Shown here one piece after another: positions 1 through 9,819 of a DNA stretch of 64,000 nucleotides. Below the pieces are notes generated by a model, which had not been told where the DNA came from, did no database searches, and was given only the letters and a program-made list of their open reading frames with translations. Source of the stretch: Labilibaculum sp. (GTDB taxonomy: Bacteria > Bacteroidota > Bacteroidia > Bacteroidales > Marinifilaceae); NCBI RefSeq assembly GCF_963664555.1, contig NZ_OY761461.1, forward strand, positions 868,001 to 932,000. Reading direction: 5' to 3'. The translations under genes and the position numbers were made by a program. The stretch's first letter is position 1, and every line of letters begins with the position of its first letter.

Positions 1-220
1 AGATCAAATCCTCTTTTTTTATTCTGTTTTGATAATAGGCATTCCACAATTTGCCGTTGTGATATTCATATCGTGATTTGAAAAACAGGAAACTTCCAAA
101 TATTGATTGCAATTGGTAATCCCTAAAGAGTAGATTTAGGCTTGCCTCGGAATTTTTATTAAAATCCCAGAGTGTACGGTCAAGGTCGAAAAAAATATGT
201 TGGTACTTTAAATTTGTCAT
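1..220 (-). CDS. HAD-superfamily hydrolase, YjjG/YfnB-like (N-terminal part)
   Basis: Only the first 73 codons lie in the window; the gene runs off the left edge. The ATG is at 218-220. Near the N-terminus the translation reads HIFFDLDRTLWDF, which is HAD motif I (DxDxT) with both the nucleophile and the general acid/base aspartate. The LWDF extension and the following N-S-E-A-S-L are typical of the YjjG/YfnB nucleotidase subgroup, which dephosphorylates pyrimidine nucleotides and related phosphates. The fold and class are seen in the sequence; the nucleotidase subgroup is inference because the cap domain and motifs II-IV are outside the window. It is divergent from the secreted-protein locus that follows. 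Confidence 0.8.
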   Translation of the reverse strand, partial: MTNLKYQHIFFDLDRTLWDFNKNSEASLNLLFRDYQLQSIFGSFLFFKSRYEYHNGKLWNAYYQNRIKKEDLI

Positions 221-272
221 TGCAGTAGGTGGTTGATTCTGTATTTTACAGGATAAAAGTAAACAAAAGTGG

Positions 273-280
273 TAGTTTTG
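273..280 (+). promoter_or_regulatory. Candidate Bacteroidota -7 box (TAGTTTTG)
   Basis: The sequence matches the TAnnTTTG -7 element of Bacteroidota primary-sigma promoters and lies 52 nt before the ATG at 332. No clear TTTG -33 element is visible at the usual distance, so this is only a half match. Confidence 0.35.
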
Positions 281-331
281 CGTACTATGTTTCAGTATTT
301 ACATTCCATAATGTAGTTAATTTTGTTTTGT

Positions 332-2338
332 ATGAATAAATGGTTGTTGTTCTTTTCAGTGTTATTGATTTTTACAAACATAAATGTGTCTGCTAAAAAT
401 GAGCCTTCTGTATCTATTAGTGTTGATAAAGACATGATTTTAAAAGATGGAGGAGTGGCAATTGTAACTGTTCAACTTAGTGAGAATTTTAAGGGGAAAG
501 CTCCTGTTGTGGAATTGAAGTATGAAACGAATGGAACAGGAGCTATGAATTATGACTTTACTATGTCACCGGCAATATATTATAAGAAATTTGGTAAAAA
601 TGAAACTTCTTTCTCTTTTGCAATTACGGGGATTTATCAGCAATGGGGTTCTTCTAAAGTGGATCTAAATATAACTCTTTACAATATAAAAAATGCAACT
701 CCTTCTGGGGCGATGACTCTTACGGTTAATATCAATGATGTTATTGATGATGTGCCTCCGGTTTTTCAAAATCCCCAAACAGATATTACAGTTAATGCAT
801 CAGGAAGTAATTGTGGTGAGATTGTTAATTATGATATTCCACAAGCTATTGATAATTTTCCTGCTTTTTCAGGAACTCTTCCTGGATACACCTATTTAGG
901 AGAACTGTATAATCATACTTATTACTATTCAAATACTAGTGAAAAAGCCACTACAGCAATGCAAAATGCTATTAATAGCGGAGGGCATTTAGTTACAATT
1001 ACCAGTCAAGCCGAGAATGATTTTATAGATAGTAAAGTTGGAGATATATGGATTGGTTTGACTGATGCGGCAGCTGAAGGAACATTTGTTTGGTGTAATG
1101 GAGAGGCTGTTAGCTATACGAATTGGAATAGTGGGGAGCCTAATAATTCTGGAAATGAGGATTACACTCAAATGTATAGCAATGGTAAGTGGAATGATAT
1201 TCCAGATACTTATTGGAAGCGTTATGTTGTTGAATTTGAAGGTGCTTTAGTTACTCAGACGGGTGGTTTGCCATCTGGGTCATTGTTTCCGGTTGGGACT
1301 ACAGTTAATACATTTACTGCGACAGATAATGCGGGCAATGCAGCAACACATAGTTTTAATGTTACAGTTGCTGATGTTACACCTCCAAAAATCTCACAAT
1401 TGCAGGCCGATTATTATGATGGGAAAAATTTCGATACGTTCATGGAAACTTTGCCCGTTGATGAAATAAATTATTCATGGGGATCTGGTGCACCAGAATC
1501 TTCGTTGGTAGGAAATGATAATTTTTCAATTCGCTTTCAAGGTAGTATTCAAGCTGTTCAGGCAGGAACTTATACATTTTATACTACTTCTGATGATGGT
1601 GTGCGACTTTGGGTTGCGGGTCAGCAGGTGATTAATAATTGGACAAACCATAGCCCTACTGTTAATTCAGGAACTATATCTTTATCTGCAGGACAAATTG
1701 TTCCGATCGTGCTCGAGTTTTATGAACAAGGTGGAGGAGCAGTTATTAAATTAGAGTGGCAGGGGCCAGGTGTTTCTCGACAATTTGTAAAAAGTAATAG
1801 TACTGGAACTTGTCAGGATATTACATTGGATCTTAGTGTAGCCGGGGGCTTGTATAATTTAACCGCAGATGAGGTTGATCCTGGTTATTCAGATGAATGT
1901 GGTATTGCTTCCAGAAGTTTGAGTAAGAGTGTTTTTACTTGTGATGATGCTGGAAGCAATTCAGTAACTTTTACGGTTGTTGATGTTAATGGCAATTCCT
2001 CGGAATGTATAATAGACGTTATTGTGACTGGTGTGCCGGATATTAGCTTGCCTGTTATTGGCGATACGAAGTGTATTGGTGATGGTGCGCAACTTACTAT
2101 ACAAGGAAGCGAAGGTGGCGTTGTGTATTCCGCCTATAAAGGAGGAGTCCAAATTGGGAGTTCTGTTCCAGGTAATGGTGCTGATGTTAGTATTAATATA
2201 CCTACATTAGGTTTTTCTGTTGGCGATAATTTGATCAACATTAAAGCAGTGAGTGCTGTGTGTGAAGCGAACCTGACTAATACGGGGATTATTGTAATTT
2301 ATCAAAGTCCAAATCCAGTTGGGATTTATCATGAGTAA
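332..2338 (+). CDS. Secreted multidomain adhesin-like protein with C-type lectin and PA14 domains
   Basis: I chose the ATG at 332 over a TTG at 323 because it starts a clean signal peptide (MNKWLLFFSVLLIF, ending near SAK). A Calx-beta-like segment (about 23-143) comes first. The first half of an HYR-like domain is then interrupted by a C-type lectin-like domain (about 183-305) with the WIGL, EPNN and WND signatures. HYR then resumes with the typical PSGSLFPVGTT and FTATDNAGN motifs. A PA14 domain follows (about 351-490; SDDGVRLWV), then a second HYR-like segment and an Ig-like tail. It ends PNPVGIYHE. Lectin and PA14 domains commonly bind glycans, so surface adhesion to polysaccharide is a reasonable inference. 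There is no recognisable T9SS CTD. It is the first gene of the 332-16911 secreted series. Confidence 0.85.
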   Translation: MNKWLLFFSVLLIFTNINVSAKNEPSVSISVDKDMILKDGGVAIVTVQLSENFKGKAPVVELKYETNGTGAMNYDFTMSPAIYYKKFGKNETSFSFAITGIYQQWGSSKVDLNITLYNIKNATPSGAMTLTVNINDVIDDVPPVFQNPQTDITVNASGSNCGEIVNYDIPQAIDNFPAFSGTLPGYTYLGELYNHTYYYSNTSEKATTAMQNAINSGGHLVTITSQAENDFIDSKVGDIWIGLTDAAAEGTFVWCNGEAVSYTNWNSGEPNNSGNEDYTQMYSNGKWNDIPDTYWKRYVVEFEGALVTQTGGLPSGSLFPVGTTVNTFTATDNAGNAATHSFNVTVADVTPPKISQLQADYYDGKNFDTFMETLPVDEINYSWGSGAPESSLVGNDNFSIRFQGSIQAVQAGTYTFYTTSDDGVRLWVAGQQVINNWTNHSPTVNSGTISLSAGQIVPIVLEFYEQGGGAVIKLEWQGPGVSRQFVKSNSTGTCQDITLDLSVAGGLYNLTADEVDPGYSDECGIASRSLSKSVFTCDDAGSNSVTFTVVDVNGNSSECIIDVIVTGVPDISLPVIGDTKCIGDGAQLTIQGSEGGVVYSAYKGGVQIGSSVPGNGADVSINIPTLGFSVGDNLINIKAVSAVCEANLTNTGIIVIYQSPNPVGIYHE

Positions 2339-2472
2339 ATTGATAGGAGGAATTTGGTTTTAACGAAAAATTAAACAAAATTTCTTTTTCATCGTACTAG
2401 TATCAATTAAGAATAATTAATTATTTTTGGCTTTGATTATTTGTTTGCCAGATGATTCTGAAATATTAATAT

Positions 2473-5400
2473 ATGGATAATTCTACACCTTACACTTTTT
2501 TAAAACACTTTCTGCTTTTAATTATATTTTGCTGTTGGCAGAGTGGTTCTCTCTCGGCGCAGACTTATTGTTCTTCCTATGGTAATGTAATATATAATAC
2601 AGGAATCACCTTAGTCAATATCAATTCAATTAATAATTCGACAGGCAAATCAACAGGTTATTCTGATTATACGTCTCAATCAACAAATTTGATAATTGGA
2701 GATTCATATAACTTAAGTGTGAATGTAAATACTGACGGGAACTACATGATTTATGCTCGCGCTTGGATTGACTGGAATCAGGATGGTGATTTTAATGATT
2801 CTGGAGAAGAGTTTAATTTAGGAAGAGCTAAGAATAAATCAAATGGATCTACAAGCAATTCACCTTATACTATAACAGTCCCTTCAGGTGCTTCGCTAGG
2901 ACTTACAAGATTACGTATTTCTGCAAACTACAATTCTTACCCTGATGAGTGTGATGTTGATTTTGATGGTGAAGTAGAAGATTACTCATTAAATGTAATT
3001 TCCAGTGGTGCTATTCCAGTAGCTATTTGTCAGAATGTAAGCGTTCAGCTTGATGCCTTTGGAAATGCAAGCATAACTCCAGCAAATATAAATAATGGAA
3101 GTAATGATGTTGAGACAGCCAGTGCCGATTTACTATTAAGCTTGGATAAAAGTACTTTTGATTGTTCGAACTTAGGTGTTAATGCGGTAACCCTTACTGT
3201 TGAAGATGAAGATGGGAATCAATCAAATTGTACTGCGAATGTTACAATTGAAGATAATTTAGCTCCATCCTTATTGAATTTAATTGCAGAATATTATAAT
3301 GGAATAGCCTTTGATGAACTGAAGTACTCAGAATCTGTGACAGAGATTAATACCAATTGGGGTAATGGCTCTCCAAATACAGCTCTTCTTGGGAATGATA
3401 ATTTTTCAATCCGCTATAGTGGAAGTTTTGTTGTTCCTGAAACTGGAGATTATACTTTTTATACAAATTCAGATGATGGAGTGCGCTTAGTTATTGATGG
3501 TTCGAATGTTATTAATAACTGGACAAATCATGGGCCAACCGTCAATAGTGGTACTAAGAATTTATCCAAGGGAGAACACACAATCACTCTGGAATATTTT
3601 GAAAATGGAGGGGGAGCAGTTATTGAATTAGAATGGGAGTCTACTGATGCAGAAATAGCACGTGAGGTGTTCTCTAAATCATCTATTGCTGATCATACAA
3701 CTGTCGAAATTACATTGGTACTTAATGAATCGGGGGCAGCCACTCTAAATGCAATAGATGTAGATCCTGGTTTTATTGATGCCTGTGGGGTGACGTCTAG
3801 AAGTCTAAGTAAATCAAGTTTCTCAAGTGCAGATATTGGAGTTAATACTGTAGTGCTTACGGTTGAAGATGCTGGTGGAAATTCTACAAGCTTTAATGTA
3901 AAAGTGACTGTTCAGGCTTTTATACCTGAGGTTAGTCTGTCCGTTGATGTAAATTCAATCAATGAGAATGGTGGGAATGCCTTCCTTACAGCCACATTAA
4001 GTGGAGTTGCTTCTACTGATGTTTTGGTTGACCTCGCTATGTCTGGTGTTGCTTCAGCTTCAGATTATTCAATATCTAAACCTCAGATTAAAATTCTAAA
4101 GGGAAATTTAACGGGCAGTGTAACGTTAAGTTCCGTTGATGATGCAGACGTTGAAGGGAATGAAAGTTTGAATGTTAGTATTTCTAATGTTACGGGAGGA
4201 ACTGAAAATGGGACTCAGATGGTGATGATTACTATTGTTGATGATGATCTGCCTTCGACAGATCCCATACAGGTTGACCGACAAAGTCCTGAAAATGGAT
4301 ATTCTCCTAATGAATTAGTTCAGAATGTTTTAGTGAATGGTTGTTTGGTTGCAAATAATGTAACATATGGAGGGGATGCTAATCTAGGTATAGGATATTT
4401 TAATGCAGGAACTTCAGATTTTCCTCTTTCATCCGGGATTATACTTTCAACAGGAAATGTTCAGTCTGCTGAAGGCCCAAATAATAGTACTGGTGTAAGT
4501 TCAAATATTGGAGGTGCAACCGTTGATGAAGATGTTACCAGATTGACTGGTAGTCCAAATGATGTTCAGATTTTGGAATTTGATTTTATTCCAGCTGGTG
4601 ATAAGCTTGAGTTCAGGTATATATTTGCTTCTGAGGAATATCCGGAATATGCCTGCGGATCATACAATGATGTTTTTGGATTTATTATAAGTGGACCTGG
4701 AATTTCAGGACCATTTTTAAATGGAGGAAAGAATATTGCCTTACTTCCAGGGAGTTCGAATTTTGTGTCAATTAACAATGTTAATAATAGTGGTTGTGGT
4801 AGTTCAACTTATTACGTTGATGGAACAGGAGGATTTGCAACCCAGTTTGATGGACGAACTACTGTATTGACCGCTAATGCCGATGTTCTTCCTTGTCAAA
4901 CCTATCATATCCGATTGATTATTGCAGATGTTGCGGATGATAAATTTAATTCTGCAGTATTTCTTGAGGCTGAAAGTTTTAAATCTAACGAAGTTGTGAT
5001 TCAAAATGGAATAGGCATTGAGAATGATGTTGATATTATGTATGAAGGTTGTAGTAATAGTTATATCAAATTTGTTCGGTTAGAGAACTTAGATGAAGAA
5101 ATGAAATTTGATTTAAATATTTCAGGAACTGCCGAAAATGGTGTTGATTACATTTATGTAGATCAATTTGGAAATCAGATTGGAGATGGTAAATTGCCAA
5201 GTTCGGTTACTATACCTTCGGGAATTTCTGAGGTCGTTTATTACTACAAAGCATTATCTGATACGGGAATTGAAGGTGATGAAGAGTTGCGTCTCTCTTT
5301 TCTAAAAAGTTGTCCCTGTTCAGCACCGGATTACTATGAAAAGGTTGTGACCATTATTGATGTACCCGAAATACAAGCTTCTCCAACAAGTTTGGTTTCT

Positions 5401-6414
5401 TGCATGGGAGCTACACCTGTTGCTACAATAACAGTTGATTTGAAGAATGGTTTGGATCCGGCAGATTATCAATATAGTATAGATGGAGGAGCTTTTCAGG
5501 ATGACAATGTTTTTACACTAAATAATCCGCAGGTAGGAGCAGTTTATACGGTTACGGTTCAAGATAGATTTGCTTGTCGTTCTGAAGATTTTGATGTCAC
5601 TATTCCATCGGCAACTCCTATAGCTGCGGAAGCCGGCTCTTCAAAATCTATTTGTGAAGGAAAAACAGTGAAGTTGGATGGAAGTGGTGGTATTTATTAC
5701 GAATGGTCATGTTCTCCTGCGTCAGGAGAAACATATCTGAGTAATATAAATGCTCCAAATCCTACTGTAGCAAATACTATTCCTTTTGGAACATATACAT
5801 ATACATTAACTGTTAAGGAGTCATCATCAGCTTCAGCTTCTTGTATTGATACCGATTTTATGGTTCTTACGGTGAATGAAAATTCACATTTTACGATCGC
5901 TTCAGATAAAACAGAATATTGTAGTGGAGAGGTTATTAGCTTGTCCTCACTAGTTTCAAATGGAGGTGGCGGTGATTCTTATTCCTGGACTCCCGTTGCT
6001 GGTATTGTTAATCCTACTGCAGCAAATACAAGTGCAATTTATAATACCGCGGTTTTAAGTGCTAAAGATTTTTCATTAACAGTTACAAAATCAAATGGTT
6101 GTAAAAATACGGAGTATATATCTGGAGTGTTAGTAAATCCACATCCGGTTGTGTCTCTTAACCCATCAAGTAATCTTTGTTCAGATGGAAGTAATGGTTT
6201 ATTAAATGTAGATGTATCAGGAGGAACACCTTTTGGTTCTAGTCCCCTTTATAATTATTCGTGGAGTCATGATGGAAGTCTTAATTCACCCAATGCAACA
6301 GGACTTAATTCAGGTAGTTATTCTGTTACAGTAACTGATTCTAAATCATGTACCGAAGTTGGAAGTTACATTATAGGGACTGAACCTGCCCCTAAGGGAA
6401 TATATCACGAATAG
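2473..6414 (+). CDS. Giant secreted protein: GEVED, PA14, Calx-beta, choice-of-anchor L, SprB-like repeats
   Basis: A 1313-residue protein with a signal peptide (MDNSTPYTFLKHFLLLIIFC, ending near LSAQ). In order I see a GEVED domain (about 73-176; WIDWNQDGDFNDSGEEF and DFDGEVEDY), an HYR-like segment, a PA14 domain (about 266-406; TNSDDGVRLVIDG), the rest of the HYR-like segment, and a Calx-beta domain (about 485-593; ends DDADVEGNESLNV). A choice-of-anchor L domain follows (about 603-838; FIFASEEYPEY-like motif and GPGISGPF), then Ig-like and SprB-like repeats to the end (GSYSVTVTDSKSC). It terminates PAPKGIYHE, the same final residues as the preceding gene. The composition is that of an exported cell-surface adhesin. 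No standard type A or B CTD is seen. Confidence 0.85.
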   Translation: MDNSTPYTFLKHFLLLIIFCCWQSGSLSAQTYCSSYGNVIYNTGITLVNINSINNSTGKSTGYSDYTSQSTNLIIGDSYNLSVNVNTDGNYMIYARAWIDWNQDGDFNDSGEEFNLGRAKNKSNGSTSNSPYTITVPSGASLGLTRLRISANYNSYPDECDVDFDGEVEDYSLNVISSGAIPVAICQNVSVQLDAFGNASITPANINNGSNDVETASADLLLSLDKSTFDCSNLGVNAVTLTVEDEDGNQSNCTANVTIEDNLAPSLLNLIAEYYNGIAFDELKYSESVTEINTNWGNGSPNTALLGNDNFSIRYSGSFVVPETGDYTFYTNSDDGVRLVIDGSNVINNWTNHGPTVNSGTKNLSKGEHTITLEYFENGGGAVIELEWESTDAEIAREVFSKSSIADHTTVEITLVLNESGAATLNAIDVDPGFIDACGVTSRSLSKSSFSSADIGVNTVVLTVEDAGGNSTSFNVKVTVQAFIPEVSLSVDVNSINENGGNAFLTATLSGVASTDVLVDLAMSGVASASDYSISKPQIKILKGNLTGSVTLSSVDDADVEGNESLNVSISNVTGGTENGTQMVMITIVDDDLPSTDPIQVDRQSPENGYSPNELVQNVLVNGCLVANNVTYGGDANLGIGYFNAGTSDFPLSSGIILSTGNVQSAEGPNNSTGVSSNIGGATVDEDVTRLTGSPNDVQILEFDFIPAGDKLEFRYIFASEEYPEYACGSYNDVFGFIISGPGISGPFLNGGKNIALLPGSSNFVSINNVNNSGCGSSTYYVDGTGGFATQFDGRTTVLTANADVLPCQTYHIRLIIADVADDKFNSAVFLEAESFKSNEVVIQNGIGIENDVDIMYEGCSNSYIKFVRLENLDEEMKFDLNISGTAENGVDYIYVDQFGNQIGDGKLPSSVTIPSGISEVVYYYKALSDTGIEGDEELRLSFLKSCPCSAPDYYEKVVTIIDVPEIQASPTSLVSCMGATPVATITVDLKNGLDPADYQYSIDGGAFQDDNVFTLNNPQVGAVYTVTVQDRFACRSEDFDVTIPSATPIAAEAGSSKSICEGKTVKLDGSGGIYYEWSCSPASGETYLSNINAPNPTVANTIPFGTYTYTLTVKESSSASASCIDTDFMVLTVNENSHFTIASDKTEYCSGEVISLSSLVSNGGGGDSYSWTPVAGIVNPTAANTSAIYNTAVLSAKDFSLTVTKSNGCKNTEYISGVLVNPHPVVSLNPSSNLCSDGSNGLLNVDVSGGTPFGSSPLYNYSWSHDGSLNSPNATGLNSGSYSVTVTDSKSCTEVGSYIIGTEPAPKGIYHE

Positions 6415-6752
6415 ATACTAATATTGCGATGTTATTTAAATTGCAAATAAATAGTGCGTGGTAGATATTGAATTAAGAATGGTGTAGGGCGTCTGTTTTT
6501 ATAAAATTAGACTAATGGCATTAAAACTTTGATTAATGAAAGATATTTTTAGGTTAAACAAAAATAAGTTACATAAAACAATGCTTAAGTCTGTGTTTTG
6601 CAGCTTGTTGTTGAAAAATTAAACAAATAATAAGCTGTTTATTATAAATAAAACACAACACTTTTTAACAATTGCCGTATCAGTGATTAGTTATAAGAAA
6701 AAATGATTTATTTTGTTGCCTAATATATAATTTCCACTATAAAACAGAACGC
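6415..6752 (+). other. 338-nt intergenic region between two adhesin genes
   Basis: This stretch is very AT-rich with no open frame of note. It shares a short GAAAAATTAAACAAA stretch with the gap at 2339-2472, which may be a leader remnant. I see no convincing TAnnTTTG box, tRNA or strong terminator. Confidence 0.4.
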
Positions 6753-9095
6753 TTGACGAAACTTTTACACATAAAAATTTTCATACTGGTTATTCTGATT
6801 ACTTTGGCAAAAGTTGATCTTTATGCTCAGACAGTATTATCTCCTGCGGAAGATGTGTGTGCTGGTGAGTTAAAGCAATATAAGGTTGAAGGAAGTGCTG
6901 GATCTACAATTTATTGGTCTGTTGAAGGAGGTACCGTTTACAATGGTGGTTCTCCTGTTGTTGATCAGGATTTGGTGACACCTGGGTTTCAGTATAGTGA
7001 GCTTATTGTTTCTGGTGAAAGTTTAATTGGAATATTGTGGAATGTTACTGCAGGAGATTATTTGGTTCGAGCTTATGAAGAAACAGCTGGTTCGTGTGTT
7101 TCTGCTAATATGGATTTGACTGTTACCGTAAGTAATTTACCGGATCAAAGTCTTACACTTAATAATCCTTCTGTTTGTCCTGGAGGAACAGCAACAATTA
7201 CTATTACTAATAGTGAATCAGGAATTAACTATCAACTACGTTTAGATAGTGATGATAGTAATGTTGGGAGCGCTGTTGCAGGAACAGGCGGGAACATTAC
7301 ATTTGATGTTAATCCGTTGGTAACTACTGTTTATAATGTATACGCAGAAAATTTAGTTTCTACATGTGGTGTTGAGCTTGATAATAAAAGTACAGTAACA
7401 GTTCAGGATGTAATTGATCCTGTTGCAGTTTGTAAAGATATAACGATTCAGTTAGATGCAAGTGGTAAAGCTAGCATAACAGCAGCACAAATAGATAATG
7501 GATCAAGCGATAACTGTGGTATAGCATCAATGTCATTATCAAAAACAGATTTTAATTGTGATGATGTTTCTACTAATCAGGTTGTAGCCTCAAGTAATGG
7601 TTATTCTGTTAATATAAAAGTATGGCCTATTTCTGTTAATCCTGTTGGCACTACTTGTGATTATGGATATAATTATACCGTAACACTTGGGTATGATATA
7701 AGGTTCTCAGGTTCAGGTATTCCAGCAGGGTTGTATACCCTACAAGGAACTTTGGGTTGTGGTGGTTTTTTTAGTTTGCCTAACGGTGGTGGAAGTGGAA
7801 CAGTCGAGACAGCAAATGCTTGGAGGGGTGATTCTGATTGCGCAACAATTACACCAGAGATTTTGGGTTGTACTGATGCTAATATAGTAATTGATGGACC
7901 AGGTATTCCTAATCAAAATATATCTTTACCATTATCATCTCCTAATGCTGTTGAACTGACAGTTGTAGATAATTCAGGGAATACCTCAACATGTAGTGCA
8001 AATGTATTTGTTGAAGATAATGTAGCACCAACAGCGATATGTAAGGATATTACAATTCAATTGGATGCAACAGGAAATGCAAGTATTGTAGCCAGTGATA
8101 TTGATGGTGGATCAAGTGATGCCTGTGGAATATTAAGCATGACTGCAAGTATGACCTCATTCACTGTAGCTAATGTTGGAGAAAATACGGTAACATTAAC
8201 AGTAACTGATAATCATGCAAATGTTTCTACTTGTGATGCAATAGTAACCGTAGTAGATGATGTATTGCCAACTGCAATCTGTCAAGATATCACAATTCAG
8301 TTAGATGCAACTGGTAATGCCAGTATTACAGCAACACAAATTGATAATGGTAGTTCAGATAATTGTACCGTAACAGCATCTTTAACTTTATCTTTAGATA
8401 TTACAGACTTCACATGTGCTGATTTAGGTGCAAATACGGTTGTTTTAACTGTTCAGGATGAGGCTGGTAATGTCAATACTTGTAATGCCGTCGTAACAAT
8501 TAAAGATGTAACTCCTCCGGTGATACCAACACTTTCAGATGTAACTGGTGAGTGTTCAGCAACCGCTGTGGCACCGACAACAACGGATGCCTGTGCTGGA
8601 ACCATTGCCGGAACCACATCAGATCCATTAACATATTCAACACAGGGAACCCATATAATTACCTGGAGCTTCACTGACGGCAACGGTCAAACCGTAACCG
8701 TAAATCAGAATGTAATTATTGATGATGTAACACCTCCAGTTTTGGCAGACTTGTCTGACTTGGCAATAATTGATTGTGCAGAAGATGAAAGTATAATTCC
8801 TCAAGTGAAATCATTTACTGGCTTAGGTATACAAGCAACTAGATATTCGGATAATTGCACAACGAGTTTTATGGTTCAATATAGAATTCAATTACCGGAT
8901 TCTTCATTTGCAAATGCATTTGGTAGTGCAGCAACAGGAGCAACTTCAGTTTCTGATCCATCCGGGTTTGAATTTCCTGAAGGAATCTCAATGATTCATT
9001 TTAGAGTATTGGATGCTAGTGGTAATATTTCAAATGTACAAACATATACGGTTACGGTTAATCATAAACCGATACCATCAGGAATAATTTATTAA
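6753..9095 (+). CDS. Secreted protein with PKD-like domain and HYR-like repeats
   Basis: The start is TTG. No in-frame ATG lies between the upstream stop and the signal peptide, which begins right there (MTKLLHIKIFILVILITLAK, ending near YAQ). An N-terminal PKD-like domain (about 25-130) resembles domain 1 of the small proteins downstream (WSVEGG ... GDYLVRAYEE ... Cys). After it come three HYR-like repeats, each opening with A-[VI]-C-[KQ]-D-I-T-I-Q-L-D-A and each followed by a DNGSSDNC-like motif. The first of these repeats is interrupted by about 130 foreign, Gly- and Cys-rich residues (nt about 7580-7960). Two further HYR-type modules follow. The tail is KPIPSGIIY, matching the C-terminal signature of the locus. 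A structural or adhesive surface role is inferred. Confidence 0.8.
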   Translation: MTKLLHIKIFILVILITLAKVDLYAQTVLSPAEDVCAGELKQYKVEGSAGSTIYWSVEGGTVYNGGSPVVDQDLVTPGFQYSELIVSGESLIGILWNVTAGDYLVRAYEETAGSCVSANMDLTVTVSNLPDQSLTLNNPSVCPGGTATITITNSESGINYQLRLDSDDSNVGSAVAGTGGNITFDVNPLVTTVYNVYAENLVSTCGVELDNKSTVTVQDVIDPVAVCKDITIQLDASGKASITAAQIDNGSSDNCGIASMSLSKTDFNCDDVSTNQVVASSNGYSVNIKVWPISVNPVGTTCDYGYNYTVTLGYDIRFSGSGIPAGLYTLQGTLGCGGFFSLPNGGGSGTVETANAWRGDSDCATITPEILGCTDANIVIDGPGIPNQNISLPLSSPNAVELTVVDNSGNTSTCSANVFVEDNVAPTAICKDITIQLDATGNASIVASDIDGGSSDACGILSMTASMTSFTVANVGENTVTLTVTDNHANVSTCDAIVTVVDDVLPTAICQDITIQLDATGNASITATQIDNGSSDNCTVTASLTLSLDITDFTCADLGANTVVLTVQDEAGNVNTCNAVVTIKDVTPPVIPTLSDVTGECSATAVAPTTTDACAGTIAGTTSDPLTYSTQGTHIITWSFTDGNGQTVTVNQNVIIDDVTPPVLADLSDLAIIDCAEDESIIPQVKSFTGLGIQATRYSDNCTTSFMVQYRIQLPDSSFANAFGSAATGATSVSDPSGFEFPEGISMIHFRVLDASGNISNVQTYTVTVNHKPIPSGIIY

Positions 9096-9113
9096 ATTTT
9101 AAATATAGTCAAC

Positions 9114-9800
9114 ATGAAAACAAATTTTACAAAACTATTAAGCGTATGCTTTTTCCTTTTCTTGGGATACGGTGTCATGGCACAGGATACAAGAAATGTT
9201 GGAGAAACTCATACTTACTCTGTAACTGCGGAGAATGGAGCAAATGCTCTATCCTGGACAGTAACAGGAGGAGGAGCACAAGGAACAGCTTGGGATCTTC
9301 AGAATGGAACTACTTTAACTGACGCTTCTATTGATATTTTATGGAAGCAAGCAGGAACATACACGTTAACTTTTACCGAGAATGAAGATCATGGTGGTAG
9401 TGTGATTTGTTCTACTGTTAAGACTGCAACAGTAACAGTTGGAGATAATTTTGATGTTTCGATCGCTGATGCTGTGTCGGATTGTGCGACTGGTTCTACC
9501 GGAAACTCAACTGTAGATTATATCCTGACTAAGACAAATGGTGCTGCTGATTGGACATTCGATTATGCAACTACAGGTTTAACTCCTGAATTGTCTGGAA
9601 CTGCGGTTGCAGTATCAGGAAATACGTACACTCTAACTTTAACTGTACCTAATTTAGCAGCAGGCGCGGATCAAACTTTTTCAGTTACTATTAGTAATGT
9701 AAAAGATAGTTTTGGTAACAGTGATAATACTGTTGGGAATAATGTTACTGGTGACGTAACTATATATGGTGTGCCAAATACAGGAAACATTACATTTTAA
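9114..9800 (+). CDS. Small two-domain secreted subunit (PKD-like plus Ig-like), copy 1
   Basis: 228 residues. A signal peptide ends near VMAQD. Domain 1 (about 26-110) has the pattern V-G-E-T-H-T-Y-S-V ... L-S-W-T-V ... I-L-W-K-Q-A-G-T-Y. Domain 2 (about 112-215) follows. Cys99, in the last strand of domain 1, and Cys124, at the start of domain 2, are the only cysteines of the mature part and could form an interdomain disulfide. The protein ends GVPNTGNITF. It lies 18 nt after the preceding gene and 19 nt before the next, so the genes are probably co-transcribed. No named family is recognised beyond the PKD/Ig-like fold. A repeating surface subunit is inferred from the tandem paralogues. Confidence 0.8.
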   Translation: MKTNFTKLLSVCFFLFLGYGVMAQDTRNVGETHTYSVTAENGANALSWTVTGGGAQGTAWDLQNGTTLTDASIDILWKQAGTYTLTFTENEDHGGSVICSTVKTATVTVGDNFDVSIADAVSDCATGSTGNSTVDYILTKTNGAADWTFDYATTGLTPELSGTAVAVSGNTYTLTLTVPNLAAGADQTFSVTISNVKDSFGNSDNTVGNNVTGDVTIYGVPNTGNITF

Positions 9801-9819
9801 TTAGTTAAAATAAATCGAT

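Noticed and set aside
8453-8683. A 76-codon minus-strand open frame inside the 6753 gene.
   Set aside because: Low-complexity Val/Thr/Ala translation that reflects the HYR-like repeats on the other strand.
9760-9800. VPNTG near the C-terminus resembles a sortase LPxTG signal.
   Set aside because: There is no hydrophobic segment or basic tail after it, the other copies do not keep the motif, and sortase anchoring is not expected in Bacteroidota.
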